NCBI GenBank assembly: GCA_913060675.1
Contig: CAJXUS010000013.1
Coordinates: 1-64,000, forward strand
From: an uncultured Rhodospirillales bacterium
Lineage (GTDB): Bacteria; Pseudomonadota; Alphaproteobacteria; Kiloniellales; Kiloniellaceae
Direction: 5' to 3'
DNA length: 64,000 nucleotides
In this document: piece by piece, positions 1 to 8,582 of the stretch
How positions within the stretch are numbered: the stretch's first letter is position 1
Layout: every line of letters begins with the position of its first letter
Notes under the pieces: generated by a model
What the model saw: only the letters and a program-made list of their open reading frames with translations
Databases searched by the model: none
Told to the model about the DNA's origin: nothing
Made by a program: the position numbers and the translations under genes

Positions 1-66
1 GGAAAAATCTGGCAAACCAGCACTGTAGAATTAATGGGTCCTGACCCTAGATCATTAAAAACGTAG
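1..66 (+). other. Possible 3' end of an upstream gene
   Basis: Frame 1 is open from the window edge to a TAG at 64-66 (21 codons). The other two forward frames close sooner. This could be the tail of an upstream gene that runs into the window 13 bp before the DctB-type kinase, for example a response regulator, but the residues carry no recognisable motif and the stretch is too short to judge. Weak call. Confidence 0.2.
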
Positions 67-79
67 CGTCTGTATCTGA

Positions 80-1861
80 ATGTCTCTCTTGCCAAGCAAA
101 ATATCCTGGAAAGTTTTTACTCTTTGGCTCGCTTGCCTAGGTGCAGGTCTGGCATTTGTTCTGGCAGTGGTCCAATGGGTCGGATTTGTATCTGCGCAAG
201 ACCTGTCAAAAATCGGGGCTGACCGCCTATCCCTCTATCATGGGACACTCCATTCCGCGCTTGAAAAACATCGGTATCTCCCCTTTGTTCTTTCCAGAGA
301 TGAAGATATCAGGGAGCTTCTCAGTGTGGCGGATGGCCGTGAAGGCTTGGTGCTTTCTGTTAATCGTTCCTTGAACGCGACAAACCAGAAGGCTGAATCT
401 GATGTGCTCTATGTTCTCAATAGCGAGGGGACGACGCTGGCTGCGTCGAACTGGTTGGAAGAGCGGTCCTTTGTTGGCCATAACTACGCCTTTCGGCCTT
501 ACTACAAGGATGCGATTGACGGTCGAGAAGTCGGTTTTTTCGCTGTTGGGGCGACGACGGGTGTGCCTGGCTTTTTCATGTCTCATGCTGTCGTCAACGA
601 AGCTGGGGTTAGTGGTGTAATTGTTGCCAAAGTTGATCTTCGACCTTTGCAGCAGCAATGGCACGATGGCGGTGAGCACGTCATTGTCACTGATAAGAAT
701 GGGGTGATCTTTCTGTCTAGTCGAGACGAGTGGCGGTATCGGGCAGTTTCACCGATTAGCAAAGCTTCCATGGTCAATATCAGGACGAACAGACAGTTTG
801 CCGGGGCAGAACTCGAACCATTAAAATTAAAAAAACTCAATATATTTGGCCGGGAAGTTTTTGAAATCGATGGCGAGCGCTTTCTTGTCCTCACAAGAGA
901 TGCAGGTAAACCTGGATGGGCCATGCATTTCCTCACGCCCTTTAAGTTTATCAGAGAAAAGCAACAGACTGCTCTGTTGATCGGGACTGTGCTTCTGGTT
1001 CTCTTTCTTATGGGAGGGCTATTTATACGTGAGCGTCGGCAAAAATTAAGATCGGCTCAACGCGCGCGTGAAGCTGATCGCTTTCAAGCGATCAACGAAA
1101 TGCTTCAGGTTGAGATTGATGAGCGCAAGCGGACTGAAGGTCAGTTACTTAAGACCCAAGCGGATCTTGTCCAAACAGGTAAGCTTGCTGCCTTGGGCCA
1201 GATGTCCGCGGCTATTGCACACGAAATTAACCAACCAATGGCTGCAATTCGGACATTTACAGCCAGTGCCAGATTACTTTTGGGGAAGGGCAAACGTGAT
1301 CAGGTCGGTCAGTCCCTAGAAGAAATTTCGTCTCTTACGGAGCGGATGGGTAAAATTACCGGAGAGCTTAAAACATTCGCGCGAAAAGCGCCTGTTGAAT
1401 ACCAGGTGGTCGATCTACGAGAAGCCTTAAAACGTGCCATAGCTTTGATGCAAACAGTATGCGAACAAGAAGGTGTAACGGTTCAACTTCGTGATTTAGG
1501 AGACCTTGTTCCTGTAAGCGGAGATATTATCCGACTAGAGCAGGTTTTTGTGAACTTGTTACGTAATGCAGCTGACGCAATGCAAGAGTGTGATGAGAAT
1601 ACGATTTTAGTCACCCTTCGCCGTATCAATGATCTTGTTATCGTCATCGTCGAAGATAACGGAACCGGCATTGAACCGGAAATCATGGATCAGTTATTTG
1701 ACCCCTTCTTTACAACAAAAGATGTCGGCAAGGGCGTTGGTTTAGGGCTGTCGATTTCTTATGGGATTGTAAAAGATTTTGGTGGGAACATTCGGGCCGA
1801 AAATCTTGAAGCTGGTGGGGCACGGTTTGTGGTAGAATTCCCTTGCGCAGCAGCAGAGTAA
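80..1861 (+). CDS. dctB: DctB-type C4-dicarboxylate sensor histidine kinase
   Basis: Membrane-bound two-component kinase of 593 residues that should sense an organic acid in the periplasm and phosphorylate a DctD-like sigma-54 activator. Seen: a transmembrane helix near residues 11-37, a periplasmic region of about 260 residues with the PDC-type pattern of DctB sensors, a second helix near 296-316, a short coiled linker, the H-box with phospho-acceptor His381 (AIAHEINQP), an N-box (NLLRNAADAM), a G1 box (EDNGTGI) and an F/G2 region (FDPFFTTK, GVGLGLS). Length matches DctB. The start is the ATG at 80; no strong ribosome site precedes it, so a start further upstream cannot be excluded. No response regulator follows; the next genes are a TAXI-TRAP transporter behind a sigma-54-type promoter, so that transporter is the likely target (inference). 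A DctD partner may lie left of the window. Confidence 0.85.
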   Translation: MSLLPSKISWKVFTLWLACLGAGLAFVLAVVQWVGFVSAQDLSKIGADRLSLYHGTLHSALEKHRYLPFVLSRDEDIRELLSVADGREGLVLSVNRSLNATNQKAESDVLYVLNSEGTTLAASNWLEERSFVGHNYAFRPYYKDAIDGREVGFFAVGATTGVPGFFMSHAVVNEAGVSGVIVAKVDLRPLQQQWHDGGEHVIVTDKNGVIFLSSRDEWRYRAVSPISKASMVNIRTNRQFAGAELEPLKLKKLNIFGREVFEIDGERFLVLTRDAGKPGWAMHFLTPFKFIREKQQTALLIGTVLLVLFLMGGLFIRERRQKLRSAQRAREADRFQAINEMLQVEIDERKRTEGQLLKTQADLVQTGKLAALGQMSAAIAHEINQPMAAIRTFTASARLLLGKGKRDQVGQSLEEISSLTERMGKITGELKTFARKAPVEYQVVDLREALKRAIALMQTVCEQEGVTVQLRDLGDLVPVSGDIIRLEQVFVNLLRNAADAMQECDENTILVTLRRINDLVIVIVEDNGTGIEPEIMDQLFDPFFTTKDVGKGVGLGLSISYGIVKDFGGNIRAENLEAGGARFVVEFPCAAAE

Positions 1862-2018
1862 TCTAAGGACCTGATCTTCTTTCTCGAAACCTCATTCTTA
1901 TAGGCTATTCGGCGGATTATCGCTTATCAAACAATTAGGCATCGGCGAGTATTTGCTTGAAATAACGAAACTGAATTTAAAATGGATTGTTTTTCAGTTG
2001 GTTACGGTAAGTTTAATG

Positions 2019-2033
2019 TGGCACATTCTTTGC
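2019..2033 (+). promoter_or_regulatory. Sigma-54 (RpoN) -24/-12 promoter for the TRAP operon
   Basis: TGGCAC at 2019-2024 and TTGC at 2030-2033 have the conserved GG and GC separated by exactly 10 nt, as sigma-54 promoters require. Predicted transcription start is near 2045, giving a leader of about 120 nt before the receptor gene at 2166. DctD, the usual partner of DctB, is a sigma-54 activator, so element and kinase fit together. I could not identify a convincing activator-binding site in the 150 bp upstream. Confidence 0.7.
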
Positions 2034-2165
2034 CATATATAGTTGAGAAGTTTAGTAACCCCTAATATGAAAATGGGGATATGATTGTGCGGCTAAGATT
2101 ACGTACGCTGTTGCAATCAATCAAAATTGTGGAATTAAACAAAAAAATGCCTTAGGGAGGCTCTC

Positions 2166-3191
2166 ATGAAGATGTTAAATGCAATTAAGGGTGTTGCCGC
2201 TGTTGCAACAATTTGTGGTACTCTATCAGCTGGCGCAGTCGCGCAAGCTGCTGAAGCGCGTGATTACCTTCTCGCGACAGCCAGTACAGGTGGTACTTAC
2301 TATCCGGTTGGCGTTGCAATTTCTACTCTGGTTAAAGTAAAGCTTCAGCCCAAACAGAAAATTGGTCTATCAGCGATTAACTCTGCGGGCTCCGGTGAAA
2401 ACGTAAAGCTGCTTCGTGAAAATGAAGTTCAGTTTGCAATCCTTCAAGGTCTCTATGGTTATTATGCCTGGAACGGTAAAGGTCCTGTCGAAAAAGACGG
2501 CCCACAAACAAAAATGCGCTCCGTTTCTATGCTATGGCAGAACGTAGAGCAATTCACAGTCCTTTCTGAGTACGCTAAAACAGGCACCGTTTCTGATTTG
2601 GCTGGAATGAAAGGCCAGAGCATGGCTTTGGGGAAGAAGAACTCTGGGACCATTGGTTCAAACACAGTTCTTCTGAAAAACCTGGGTATTGATGCTACAG
2701 CAGATTATAGCCTTGTACACGTTGGGTACGGTCCATCTGCTGATGCGCTTCAGAACGGCCAGGTTGCTGGCATGGGAACACCTTCTGGCCCGCCTACAGG
2801 TGCTGTGACCAAAGCAATGGCAGCAATGGGTGACAAGATTACTCTTTTGAACTTCACTGCTGAGCAAGCTAAGAAAGCTGACGGAGGCCTTAACCTTTGG
2901 ACTCCTTTCACAATTGCTGCAGGTACTTACCCTGGCCAGGCTAAAGATGTAACAACCATTGCTCAGCCAAACTTCCTTGCGGTGGGTGCTGATGTTGACG
3001 AAGATGCGGTTTATCAAATCACGAAAACGATCTACGAAAACCTCCCATTCCTCAACGCGATCCACAAAGCAACAAAAGCAATGAGCACGGATGCAGCTCT
3101 TGCTGGCCTACCTGTGCCTCTACACCCTGGTGCAGCGCGCTATTATAAAGAAATCGGCATTGATATTCCTGCGAGCTTAATCGCAAAATAA
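2166..3191 (+). CDS. TAXI-family TRAP transporter solute-binding protein
   Basis: Periplasmic receptor of a TRAP transporter, 341 residues. Seen: a Sec signal peptide (hydrophobic core about residues 8-25, cleavage likely near AQA-AEA at 27-29), then the TAXI-family opening LLATASTGGTYYPVG with the Gly-rich ligand loop, and the usual family length. The start ATG at 2166 has a near-perfect Shine-Dalgarno, AGGGAGG at 2154-2160. The permease gene follows after 110 bp, which contain a GC-rich hairpin. The ligand is unknown: TAXI proteins have been linked to glutamate, 2-oxoglutarate and other organic acids, and the DctB-type kinase next door suggests a carboxylate (inference). Confidence 0.9.
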   Translation: MKMLNAIKGVAAVATICGTLSAGAVAQAAEARDYLLATASTGGTYYPVGVAISTLVKVKLQPKQKIGLSAINSAGSGENVKLLRENEVQFAILQGLYGYYAWNGKGPVEKDGPQTKMRSVSMLWQNVEQFTVLSEYAKTGTVSDLAGMKGQSMALGKKNSGTIGSNTVLLKNLGIDATADYSLVHVGYGPSADALQNGQVAGMGTPSGPPTGAVTKAMAAMGDKITLLNFTAEQAKKADGGLNLWTPFTIAAGTYPGQAKDVTTIAQPNFLAVGADVDEDAVYQITKTIYENLPFLNAIHKATKAMSTDAALAGLPVPLHPGAARYYKEIGIDIPASLIAK

Positions 3192-3223
3192 ACAACTAAA
3201 GTTGTAATGTTTCAATGCTTTAT

Positions 3224-3249
3224 CGGGCGTCTGATCTTTCGGACGCCCG
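3224..3249 (+). promoter_or_regulatory. GC-rich hairpin between receptor and permease genes
   Basis: CGGGCGTC at 3224-3231 pairs perfectly with GACGCCCG at 3242-3249 around a 10-nt loop. There is no clear U-tract behind it, so it looks more like a partial terminator or a 3' stabiliser of the receptor mRNA than a full terminator. Such hairpins commonly let a binding-protein transcript accumulate above that of its permease. Confidence 0.5.
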
Positions 3250-3301
3250 TTCTGTAAGTACACCGTTCTTTCGGTAGATACTGCTTACTTTCGGGGAAAT
3301 T

Positions 3302-5416
3302 ATGTCACAACAAACGAGCACACCAGAAGTTGAGTTGGGTGAACACGAAGCCATTGTTCGAGGAGGTGATGGTTGGATTGGTAAGGCTGTTTTTGGCCTT
3401 GGTGTCCTGATCTCCCTGATGCATATCTATTTTAATGTCTTTGCCGTTATTCCCGGTCTTTTACAGAACGCCCTACACTTTGCCGGCTTTGTTCTTATGG
3501 GATCCCTAATCTATCCCATGTTTGGGAGCGGTAAGGGGAAGCTCCTTTTAGTACTTGATATCTTTATCGGGATTTTGGGAGCGTTTGCAGCGCTCTACAT
3601 GATATTGATGGAAGATGCGATCTATGAACGCGGTGTTCGGTTGGATACGGCTGAGTGGGTTTTTGGTACGATACTAATTCTCATTGCTATTGAGTTTACC
3701 CGTCGTACTACCGGATGGATTATTCCCGTTTTAATTATTCTCGCCCTAACTTACATCGGTTGGTGGGGCGCACTCATTGACGGGGTCTTTAAATTTAAAG
3801 GCCTTCATAGTGAGACCATTCTGTTTCGCAGTGTTTTTGGAGACGATGCTCTCTTTGGAAATATAGCTCGAATTTCCTCAACCTTTGTCTTCATGTTTAT
3901 TCTCTTTGGTGCCTTCCTGGTACGCTCGGGAGCGGGCGAATTTATTATTGATCTGGCACGGGTTGTCGCTGGCCGCAGTGTTGGAGCGCCTGGTTTAGTA
4001 GCTGTTTTTGCCTCTGGCTTAACCGGAACTATTTCGGGTTCCGCCGTTGCTAATACGGCTTCGACAGGGGTGATTACCATTCCTCTCATGAAAAAGGCAG
4101 GATTTCCTGCCAAATTTGCCGGGGGCGTTGAAGCCGCCGCATCTACGGGGGGGCAGTTGATGCCGCCGATTATGGGGGCGGGTGCCTTTGTGATGGCAAA
4201 TTATACCCAAATTCCCTACACTACGATTATTGCGGTGTCGTTTTTACCAGCCATTCTTTATTTTGCTACCGTTGCCTTCTTTGTTCGCATGGAAGCCAAA
4301 CGGAGTAACGTACATGTCGTTGAAGGCGATATAGAAACTGCGAAGGAAGTTCTAAAACGTGGCGGCCTTCCTTTTCTTCTGCCAATTACCTTACTGATTA
4401 CATTACTCACAATTGGTTACACACCAACCTATGCCGCCGGATTTGCGATCCTTGGTGTCGTTGTCGCGTCTTGGCTAACGCCGAATAAAATGGGTATACG
4501 GGCGGTCTTAGAGGCTTTGGCGCTGGGAGCCCGAAACATGGTCATGACGGGCATTCTTCTATGCGCTGTCGGGTTGATTGTGAATGTTATTACAACGGCC
4601 GGGATTGGCAGTACGTTCTCCTTGATGATAACAAGTTGGTCGGGTGACAGCCTGATCATCGCAATGGTTCTCATTGGATTAGCTTCTCTTGTATTGGGTA
4701 TGGGCTTACCAGTAACGGCTTCCTATATCGTGCTGGGCACACTCTCGGCTCCGGCCCTGTTTGCGCTTATTGCTGATGGTATGTTGGTGGATATCATTGC
4801 TTCTGGCGCTTTGAGTGATGAAGCCAAGGCAATCTTTATGTTGGCAGCACCTGAGCGTCTAGCTGAGATCGGATTGCCGATGTCAATTGAGGCTGCAAAA
4901 GAGATCCTTGCTTTGGTACCGATAGATATGTCGGGCACTTTGCGAGAAATGGTGTTGGATGAAGATACCAAGCTTTATGCTTTGCTTTCCGCACACATGA
5001 TTATTTTTTGGCTTTCTCAAGATAGTAACGTTACGCCGCCACTCTGTTTGACTGCGTTTGCTGCTGCGGCCATTGCCAAATCGCCACCGATGGCAACAGG
5101 TGTACAAGCATGGAAAGTTGCCAAAGGGCTTTACATCGTTCCGCTTCTTTTTGCCTATACCCCATTCCTTGGTGGGGAATGGCATGAAGTCTTGATGATA
5201 TTTGGTTTTTCTCTTGTTGGCCTTTACGCTGTCACCGGAAGCTTGCAAGGGTACCTTGAAGAGAAATTGAATTGGTTCGAGCGTGCTTTTGTCTTAGCCA
5301 TAGGAGTCACATTGTTATGGCCTCTTGGCTGGGAGATTCATATAGCAACTCTCGCTATTTTCATCCTGTTCTTTTTCTGGAATAAGAAAAAAAGCCCGAT
5401 GGTTATTGTTTCCTAA
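3302..5416 (+). CDS. TRAP transporter permease, fused small and large subunits (DctQM type)
   Basis: Integral membrane protein of 704 residues carrying out sodium- or proton-coupled uptake of the ligand delivered by the TAXI receptor. Seen: an N-terminal group of hydrophobic helices equivalent to DctQ, then the DctM core with the motif GSAVANTASTGVITIPLM, EAAASTGGQLMPPIMGAGAF and the second-half repeat GMGLPVTASYIVLGTLSAPAL followed by NVTPPLCLTAFAAAAIA. About 65 mostly hydrophilic residues (roughly 495-562) separate APALFALIADGM from HMIIFWLSQDSNVTPPL; I recall these as nearly adjacent in many relatives, so this looks like an inserted loop. The start is the ATG at 3302, preceded by CGGGGAAAT. 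It is co-directional with the receptor and closed by a strong terminator. Confidence 0.92.
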   Translation: MSQQTSTPEVELGEHEAIVRGGDGWIGKAVFGLGVLISLMHIYFNVFAVIPGLLQNALHFAGFVLMGSLIYPMFGSGKGKLLLVLDIFIGILGAFAALYMILMEDAIYERGVRLDTAEWVFGTILILIAIEFTRRTTGWIIPVLIILALTYIGWWGALIDGVFKFKGLHSETILFRSVFGDDALFGNIARISSTFVFMFILFGAFLVRSGAGEFIIDLARVVAGRSVGAPGLVAVFASGLTGTISGSAVANTASTGVITIPLMKKAGFPAKFAGGVEAAASTGGQLMPPIMGAGAFVMANYTQIPYTTIIAVSFLPAILYFATVAFFVRMEAKRSNVHVVEGDIETAKEVLKRGGLPFLLPITLLITLLTIGYTPTYAAGFAILGVVVASWLTPNKMGIRAVLEALALGARNMVMTGILLCAVGLIVNVITTAGIGSTFSLMITSWSGDSLIIAMVLIGLASLVLGMGLPVTASYIVLGTLSAPALFALIADGMLVDIIASGALSDEAKAIFMLAAPERLAEIGLPMSIEAAKEILALVPIDMSGTLREMVLDEDTKLYALLSAHMIIFWLSQDSNVTPPLCLTAFAAAAIAKSPPMATGVQAWKVAKGLYIVPLLFAYTPFLGGEWHEVLMIFGFSLVGLYAVTGSLQGYLEEKLNWFERAFVLAIGVTLLWPLGWEIHIATLAIFILFFFWNKKKSPMVIVS

Positions 5417-5433
5417 CAGTTATATTCACTTCT

Positions 5434-5472
5434 AAAAAAGGTCGGAAGAGATTTATCTTCCGGCCTTTTTTT
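5434..5472. terminator. Bidirectional intrinsic terminator after the TRAP permease
   Basis: The arms GGTCGGAAG and CTTCCGGCC form a 9-bp stem (one G-U pair) with a short AT-rich loop. An A-run lies on the left and a T-run on the right, so it can stop transcription from the permease on the plus strand and from the convergent gene ending at 5493. Confidence 0.9.
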
Positions 5473-5492
5473 GTATCTGTACAACTAGGATA

Positions 5493-6149
5493 TTAGAGAC
5501 CTTCACTTTTCATAATGATTTGCATCTGTTCAATCGCGACATTGAGGCCACCTTCATGGTGATACCAAACGATCCTGCCATCTTTGTTGAGATCTTCACC
5601 GATAAAGAAGGCCGCGGTCAGATTTTTTAACTTTGTCGCATGGGGTGCTGCGCTGCTAGCATCTTTAGCCGCTATAATTTGGCTCGCGAGTTCTATGGCT
5701 TGTTCTGCACGTTTGGCGGTGTTTCTCCCTACCGAAGAAACCATGATCCCTGAAACCCTGATAACATCTGTGGCACCATCGGCCTCGGTGGCAAGCTGTG
5801 CATGGGTGGCGACGCCCTCAGCTGCTTTGTGTAATCCGTAACCTTTACCTGACCCTTTTGGTTCTTTGCTCGTGTCCAACGCATGCAGGACATGGTGCGC
5901 GTGTAATTGCATTGAGCTGAGATCGTCGAGATTTGAGGCGGCATAACCTGCGTGTGTTTTCGCAATTTCGGCTTCTGCAAGTGTGATCGGTAATAGGCCT
6001 AGGCCATCAGGCGTATCGCCCCAATGTGTCATGACATGCCCGATGTGTGCTTGGGCTTCGTTTGCATGGACTTGATTTGTGGTGGCAGAAAAAATCAGGC
6101 CAATAGCAAGAAGTGAGCAAGCGGTCTGTAATCTAGAGTTCGTTTTCAT
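5493..6149 (-). CDS. Uncharacterised exported, histidine-rich protein
   Basis: 218 residues from the ATG at 6149; a TTG one codon upstream is also possible. GGGAA lies about 8 nt before the ATG. The N-terminus is a signal peptide (hydrophobic core about 10-24, cleavage near VHA-NEA), so the protein should be periplasmic. The mature part is largely helical with many histidines (HIGHVMTHW, LHAHHVLHALD, HKAAEGVATHAQ, WYHHEGG). The spaced His and Met residues suggest metal or haem interaction, but I see no CXXCH and no family motif I can name. It stands alone, convergent with the TRAP operon and divergent from the AlkC-like gene. Function unknown. Confidence 0.75.
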   Translation of the reverse strand: MKTNSRLQTACSLLAIGLIFSATTNQVHANEAQAHIGHVMTHWGDTPDGLGLLPITLAEAEIAKTHAGYAASNLDDLSSMQLHAHHVLHALDTSKEPKGSGKGYGLHKAAEGVATHAQLATEADGATDVIRVSGIMVSSVGRNTAKRAEQAIELASQIIAAKDASSAAPHATKLKNLTAAFFIGEDLNKDGRIVWYHHEGGLNVAIEQMQIIMKSEGL

Positions 6150-6308
6150 CAAGGTTCCCGATCAGAAGAGGATCATTTTTTTAATTCTGGGCCTATGATA
6201 ACGGTTTTGATGGAGGGCAAGACAAACAATAAATCAAAAGGCTGTGATCGTCCCTTTTTGTGACGAGAGGTTACCGTTAAATCTTACAGGGAAATGCCTC
6301 ACCTAAAA

Positions 6309-6336
6309 CCCTACTGACACAATGCTGTCAGCAGGG
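6309..6336. promoter_or_regulatory. Inverted repeat upstream of the AlkC-like gene
   Basis: CCCTACTGACA at 6309-6319 faces TGTCAGCAGGG at 6326-6336 (11-bp arms, one mismatch, 6-nt spacer). It sits 50 bp before the AlkC-like start and has no T-run behind it, so an operator or a leader hairpin is more likely than a terminator. Confidence 0.4.
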
Positions 6337-6385
6337 AAGCGCTACAAGACAGCAGCTTATAAATTTGACACTGTTCAGGGCAATC

Positions 6386-7525
6386 ATGGAACCTTTCAAA
6401 GAAGTATTTAATCTCTCTTCTATATCCGTCTTGGCAGATCATCTTGGGTTGCGTCTTTGTGATTTTGATCGCGAAGGGTTCATTGCCTTTGCCACAAAGG
6501 ACCTTCAACAGCTTGAGTTGAAACAACGTTCTGAACAGATAACGAAAGCTTTGTATCAGTATTTACCTAAAGATTTTTGCTGTGCCGCAGAGGTATTGCT
6601 TGGAAGCCTTCGCCCGGAAGAGAACGTATCGATTAGTGATCAGGCGACCTCGGACAAAGGGGTTGCGGGGTGGTTGGTAATGCCGATGTGTGATTACGTT
6701 GCTATGCATGGTCAAGATCATTTTCATCTTTCCATGGAATTACTCAAGGAGATGACCAAACGCTCAAGTTCAGAATTTTCTATTCGAAATTTCCTTATCT
6801 CTACACCTAAAGAAACGTTGGCTGAGGTTCTCTTATGGACCGAAGATGAAAACTATCATGTGCGCCGGCTGGCTTCTGAAGGTTCTCGACCAAGGCTTCC
6901 CTGGGCGATGCAATTGCCTGATTTCATTGCTGATCCCACCCCGCTAATTCCTCTGCTTGAGAAACTAAAAGATGATCCAGAGGAATATGTCCGTCGTTCA
7001 GTGGCAAATAACCTCAATGACATCGCAAAAGATCATCCGGACTTGGTTGCGCAGATCGCGGCTGATTGGATGAAGGGGGCGTCAAAAGAGCGACAAAAAC
7101 TGGTACGTCATGCGTGTCGAAGTCTTATCAAATCTGGACATCAAGGTTGCCTGGCAGCACTCGGGTATGACGAGGCCAGAGTTCAATTGGAAGACTTCAA
7201 AGTGCTAACCCCCGCTGTAACTTATGGTCGGGCACTTGAGTTCGAGATAACAATGAATTCTGATAAAGATGAAGATCAGGATTTAATTCTAGATTTTATA
7301 ATTCACCATAAAAAAGCCAATGGCGGCATGACACCAAAAGTCTTTAAATGGAAGACATTTAACCTCGCGGCAGGCGAGAGCCATAAGGCTAAGAAAAGAC
7401 ACGCTATAAGGCCAATAACAACGCGAAAATACTATCCAGGCGCCCACAAAGTTGAACTCGTAGCCAATGGAAAATCTCTTGGGATCAGAGACTTCGAACT
7501 CGTTATGGAGCCTATTTGCGCATAA
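6386..7525 (+). CDS. AlkC-like DNA alkylation-repair glycosylase
   Basis: Base-excision enzyme that should remove N3- or N7-alkylated purines, 379 residues. Seen: a helical HEAT-like body, the AlkC/AlkD-superfamily signature HVRRLASEGSRPRLPW near residues 158-173, a following repeat with YVRRSVANNLNDIAKDHP, and a C-terminal all-beta segment from about residue 275 that matches the Ig-like domain known in AlkC proteins. The ATG at 6386 was chosen because AGGG lies 5 nt upstream; an in-frame TTG 21 bp earlier has no ribosome site. Its stop lies 4 bp from the convergent dehydrogenase stop. It is monocistronic; the inverted repeat at 6309-6336 may control it. Confidence 0.82.
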   Translation: MEPFKEVFNLSSISVLADHLGLRLCDFDREGFIAFATKDLQQLELKQRSEQITKALYQYLPKDFCCAAEVLLGSLRPEENVSISDQATSDKGVAGWLVMPMCDYVAMHGQDHFHLSMELLKEMTKRSSSEFSIRNFLISTPKETLAEVLLWTEDENYHVRRLASEGSRPRLPWAMQLPDFIADPTPLIPLLEKLKDDPEEYVRRSVANNLNDIAKDHPDLVAQIAADWMKGASKERQKLVRHACRSLIKSGHQGCLAALGYDEARVQLEDFKVLTPAVTYGRALEFEITMNSDKDEDQDLILDFIIHHKKANGGMTPKVFKWKTFNLAAGESHKAKKRHAIRPITTRKYYPGAHKVELVANGKSLGIRDFELVMEPICA

Positions 7526-7529
7526 TTTA

Positions 7530-8582
7530 TTATTCAGCGGCAGTGCGCGTGATGGTTTTCTCGCGTTCTTTTGCCATTTCTATGGCAATGGCATTTGTCG
7601 ACCGCCCGGTTTCCTCGGCGCGTTGGAAGATAAGCTCCAAACTTTCTCCGATGGCTTCCGTTTTCTGGCATATATCTGTGTAGTTGTAGCCTTCAATCTC
7701 TGCAACAACATCAATCAACCCGCCGGCATTGATGACAAAGTCAGGAGCATAGAGGATATCGCGTTTGTTGAGATCTTCACCAATTGAGTTATCAGCAAGC
7801 TGATTGTTTGCTGACCCGGCAATGATGTGGGCTTTTAGGGTTTTTAGGCACTCGGTGTTGATCGAGCCTCCAAGAGCGCAAGGAGCAAAGACTTCTGCTT
7901 TTGCGGCACATATCTCTGTCGGAGGAATAACTTGGGCTTTATAGCTCTCATGGGCCTTATTTAAAGCGTTCTGATCAATATCCGATACAATTAATGAAGC
8001 CCCGTCTTTATAAAGTCTTTCGCAAAGCTGCATCCCGACCTTGCCGACACCTTGAACCGCGACGGTTTTCCCTTTAAGGCTGTCGTTGTCGTAACGATAT
8101 TTGCAGGCGGCTTTGATACCAGAATAAACCCCGAGACTGGTGACGACTGCAGGCTCGACGGTTTTCTCTCCTGCACCAACAACATTCGTGCTGAACTGAT
8201 TGAGGGTTTTGAGATCTTCAAGGTTGATCCCAATATCTTCAGAGGTTTTATAGGCTCCCTTCAAGCTATCGACACACCCTGCAAATGCGGCCAGAAGCTC
8301 GGGTGTTTTTTCTTTTTTAGGATCGCCGATGATGACAGCTTTGGCGCCACCATAAGGAAGCTGTGCCATGGCGGATTTCAAACTCATGCCCTGGGAAAGT
8401 TGTAAGGCATCATTTAGGGCATCCTCCTCTGTGGCATAGGGGTACATTCGAGCGCCGCCGATTGCGCAATTAGCTGATCCGAGGCCATGGATTGCAATAA
8501 TAGCGCGTAAGCCAGAGGCTTGGTCGTAAAAATAATGAACGGCAGTGTGGTTATTAAAATGGCTATTTTGGAAGACCGTCAT
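7530..8582 (-). CDS. Leucine/phenylalanine/valine dehydrogenase family enzyme
   Basis: NAD-dependent oxidative deamination of a branched-chain or aromatic L-amino acid to the 2-oxo acid and ammonia. 350 residues, the usual length for leucine dehydrogenase. Seen: the N-terminal Glu/Leu/Phe/Val dehydrogenase dimerisation domain with the substrate-binding PYGGAKAVI segment near residues 74-83, the TSEDIGI motif, and a Rossmann domain with GVGKVGMQL near 176-184. The ATG at 8582 is chosen because GGAGGG precedes it by 8 nt; the frame stays open about 150 bp upstream but those codons look non-coding. Substrate choice cannot be read from sequence. It would feed branched-chain amino acids into catabolism; the aminotransferase ilvE lies elsewhere in the window. 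Confidence 0.88.
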   Translation of the reverse strand: MTVFQNSHFNNHTAVHYFYDQASGLRAIIAIHGLGSANCAIGGARMYPYATEEDALNDALQLSQGMSLKSAMAQLPYGGAKAVIIGDPKKEKTPELLAAFAGCVDSLKGAYKTSEDIGINLEDLKTLNQFSTNVVGAGEKTVEPAVVTSLGVYSGIKAACKYRYDNDSLKGKTVAVQGVGKVGMQLCERLYKDGASLIVSDIDQNALNKAHESYKAQVIPPTEICAAKAEVFAPCALGGSINTECLKTLKAHIIAGSANNQLADNSIGEDLNKRDILYAPDFVINAGGLIDVVAEIEGYNYTDICQKTEAIGESLELIFQRAEETGRSTNAIAIEMAKEREKTITRTAAE

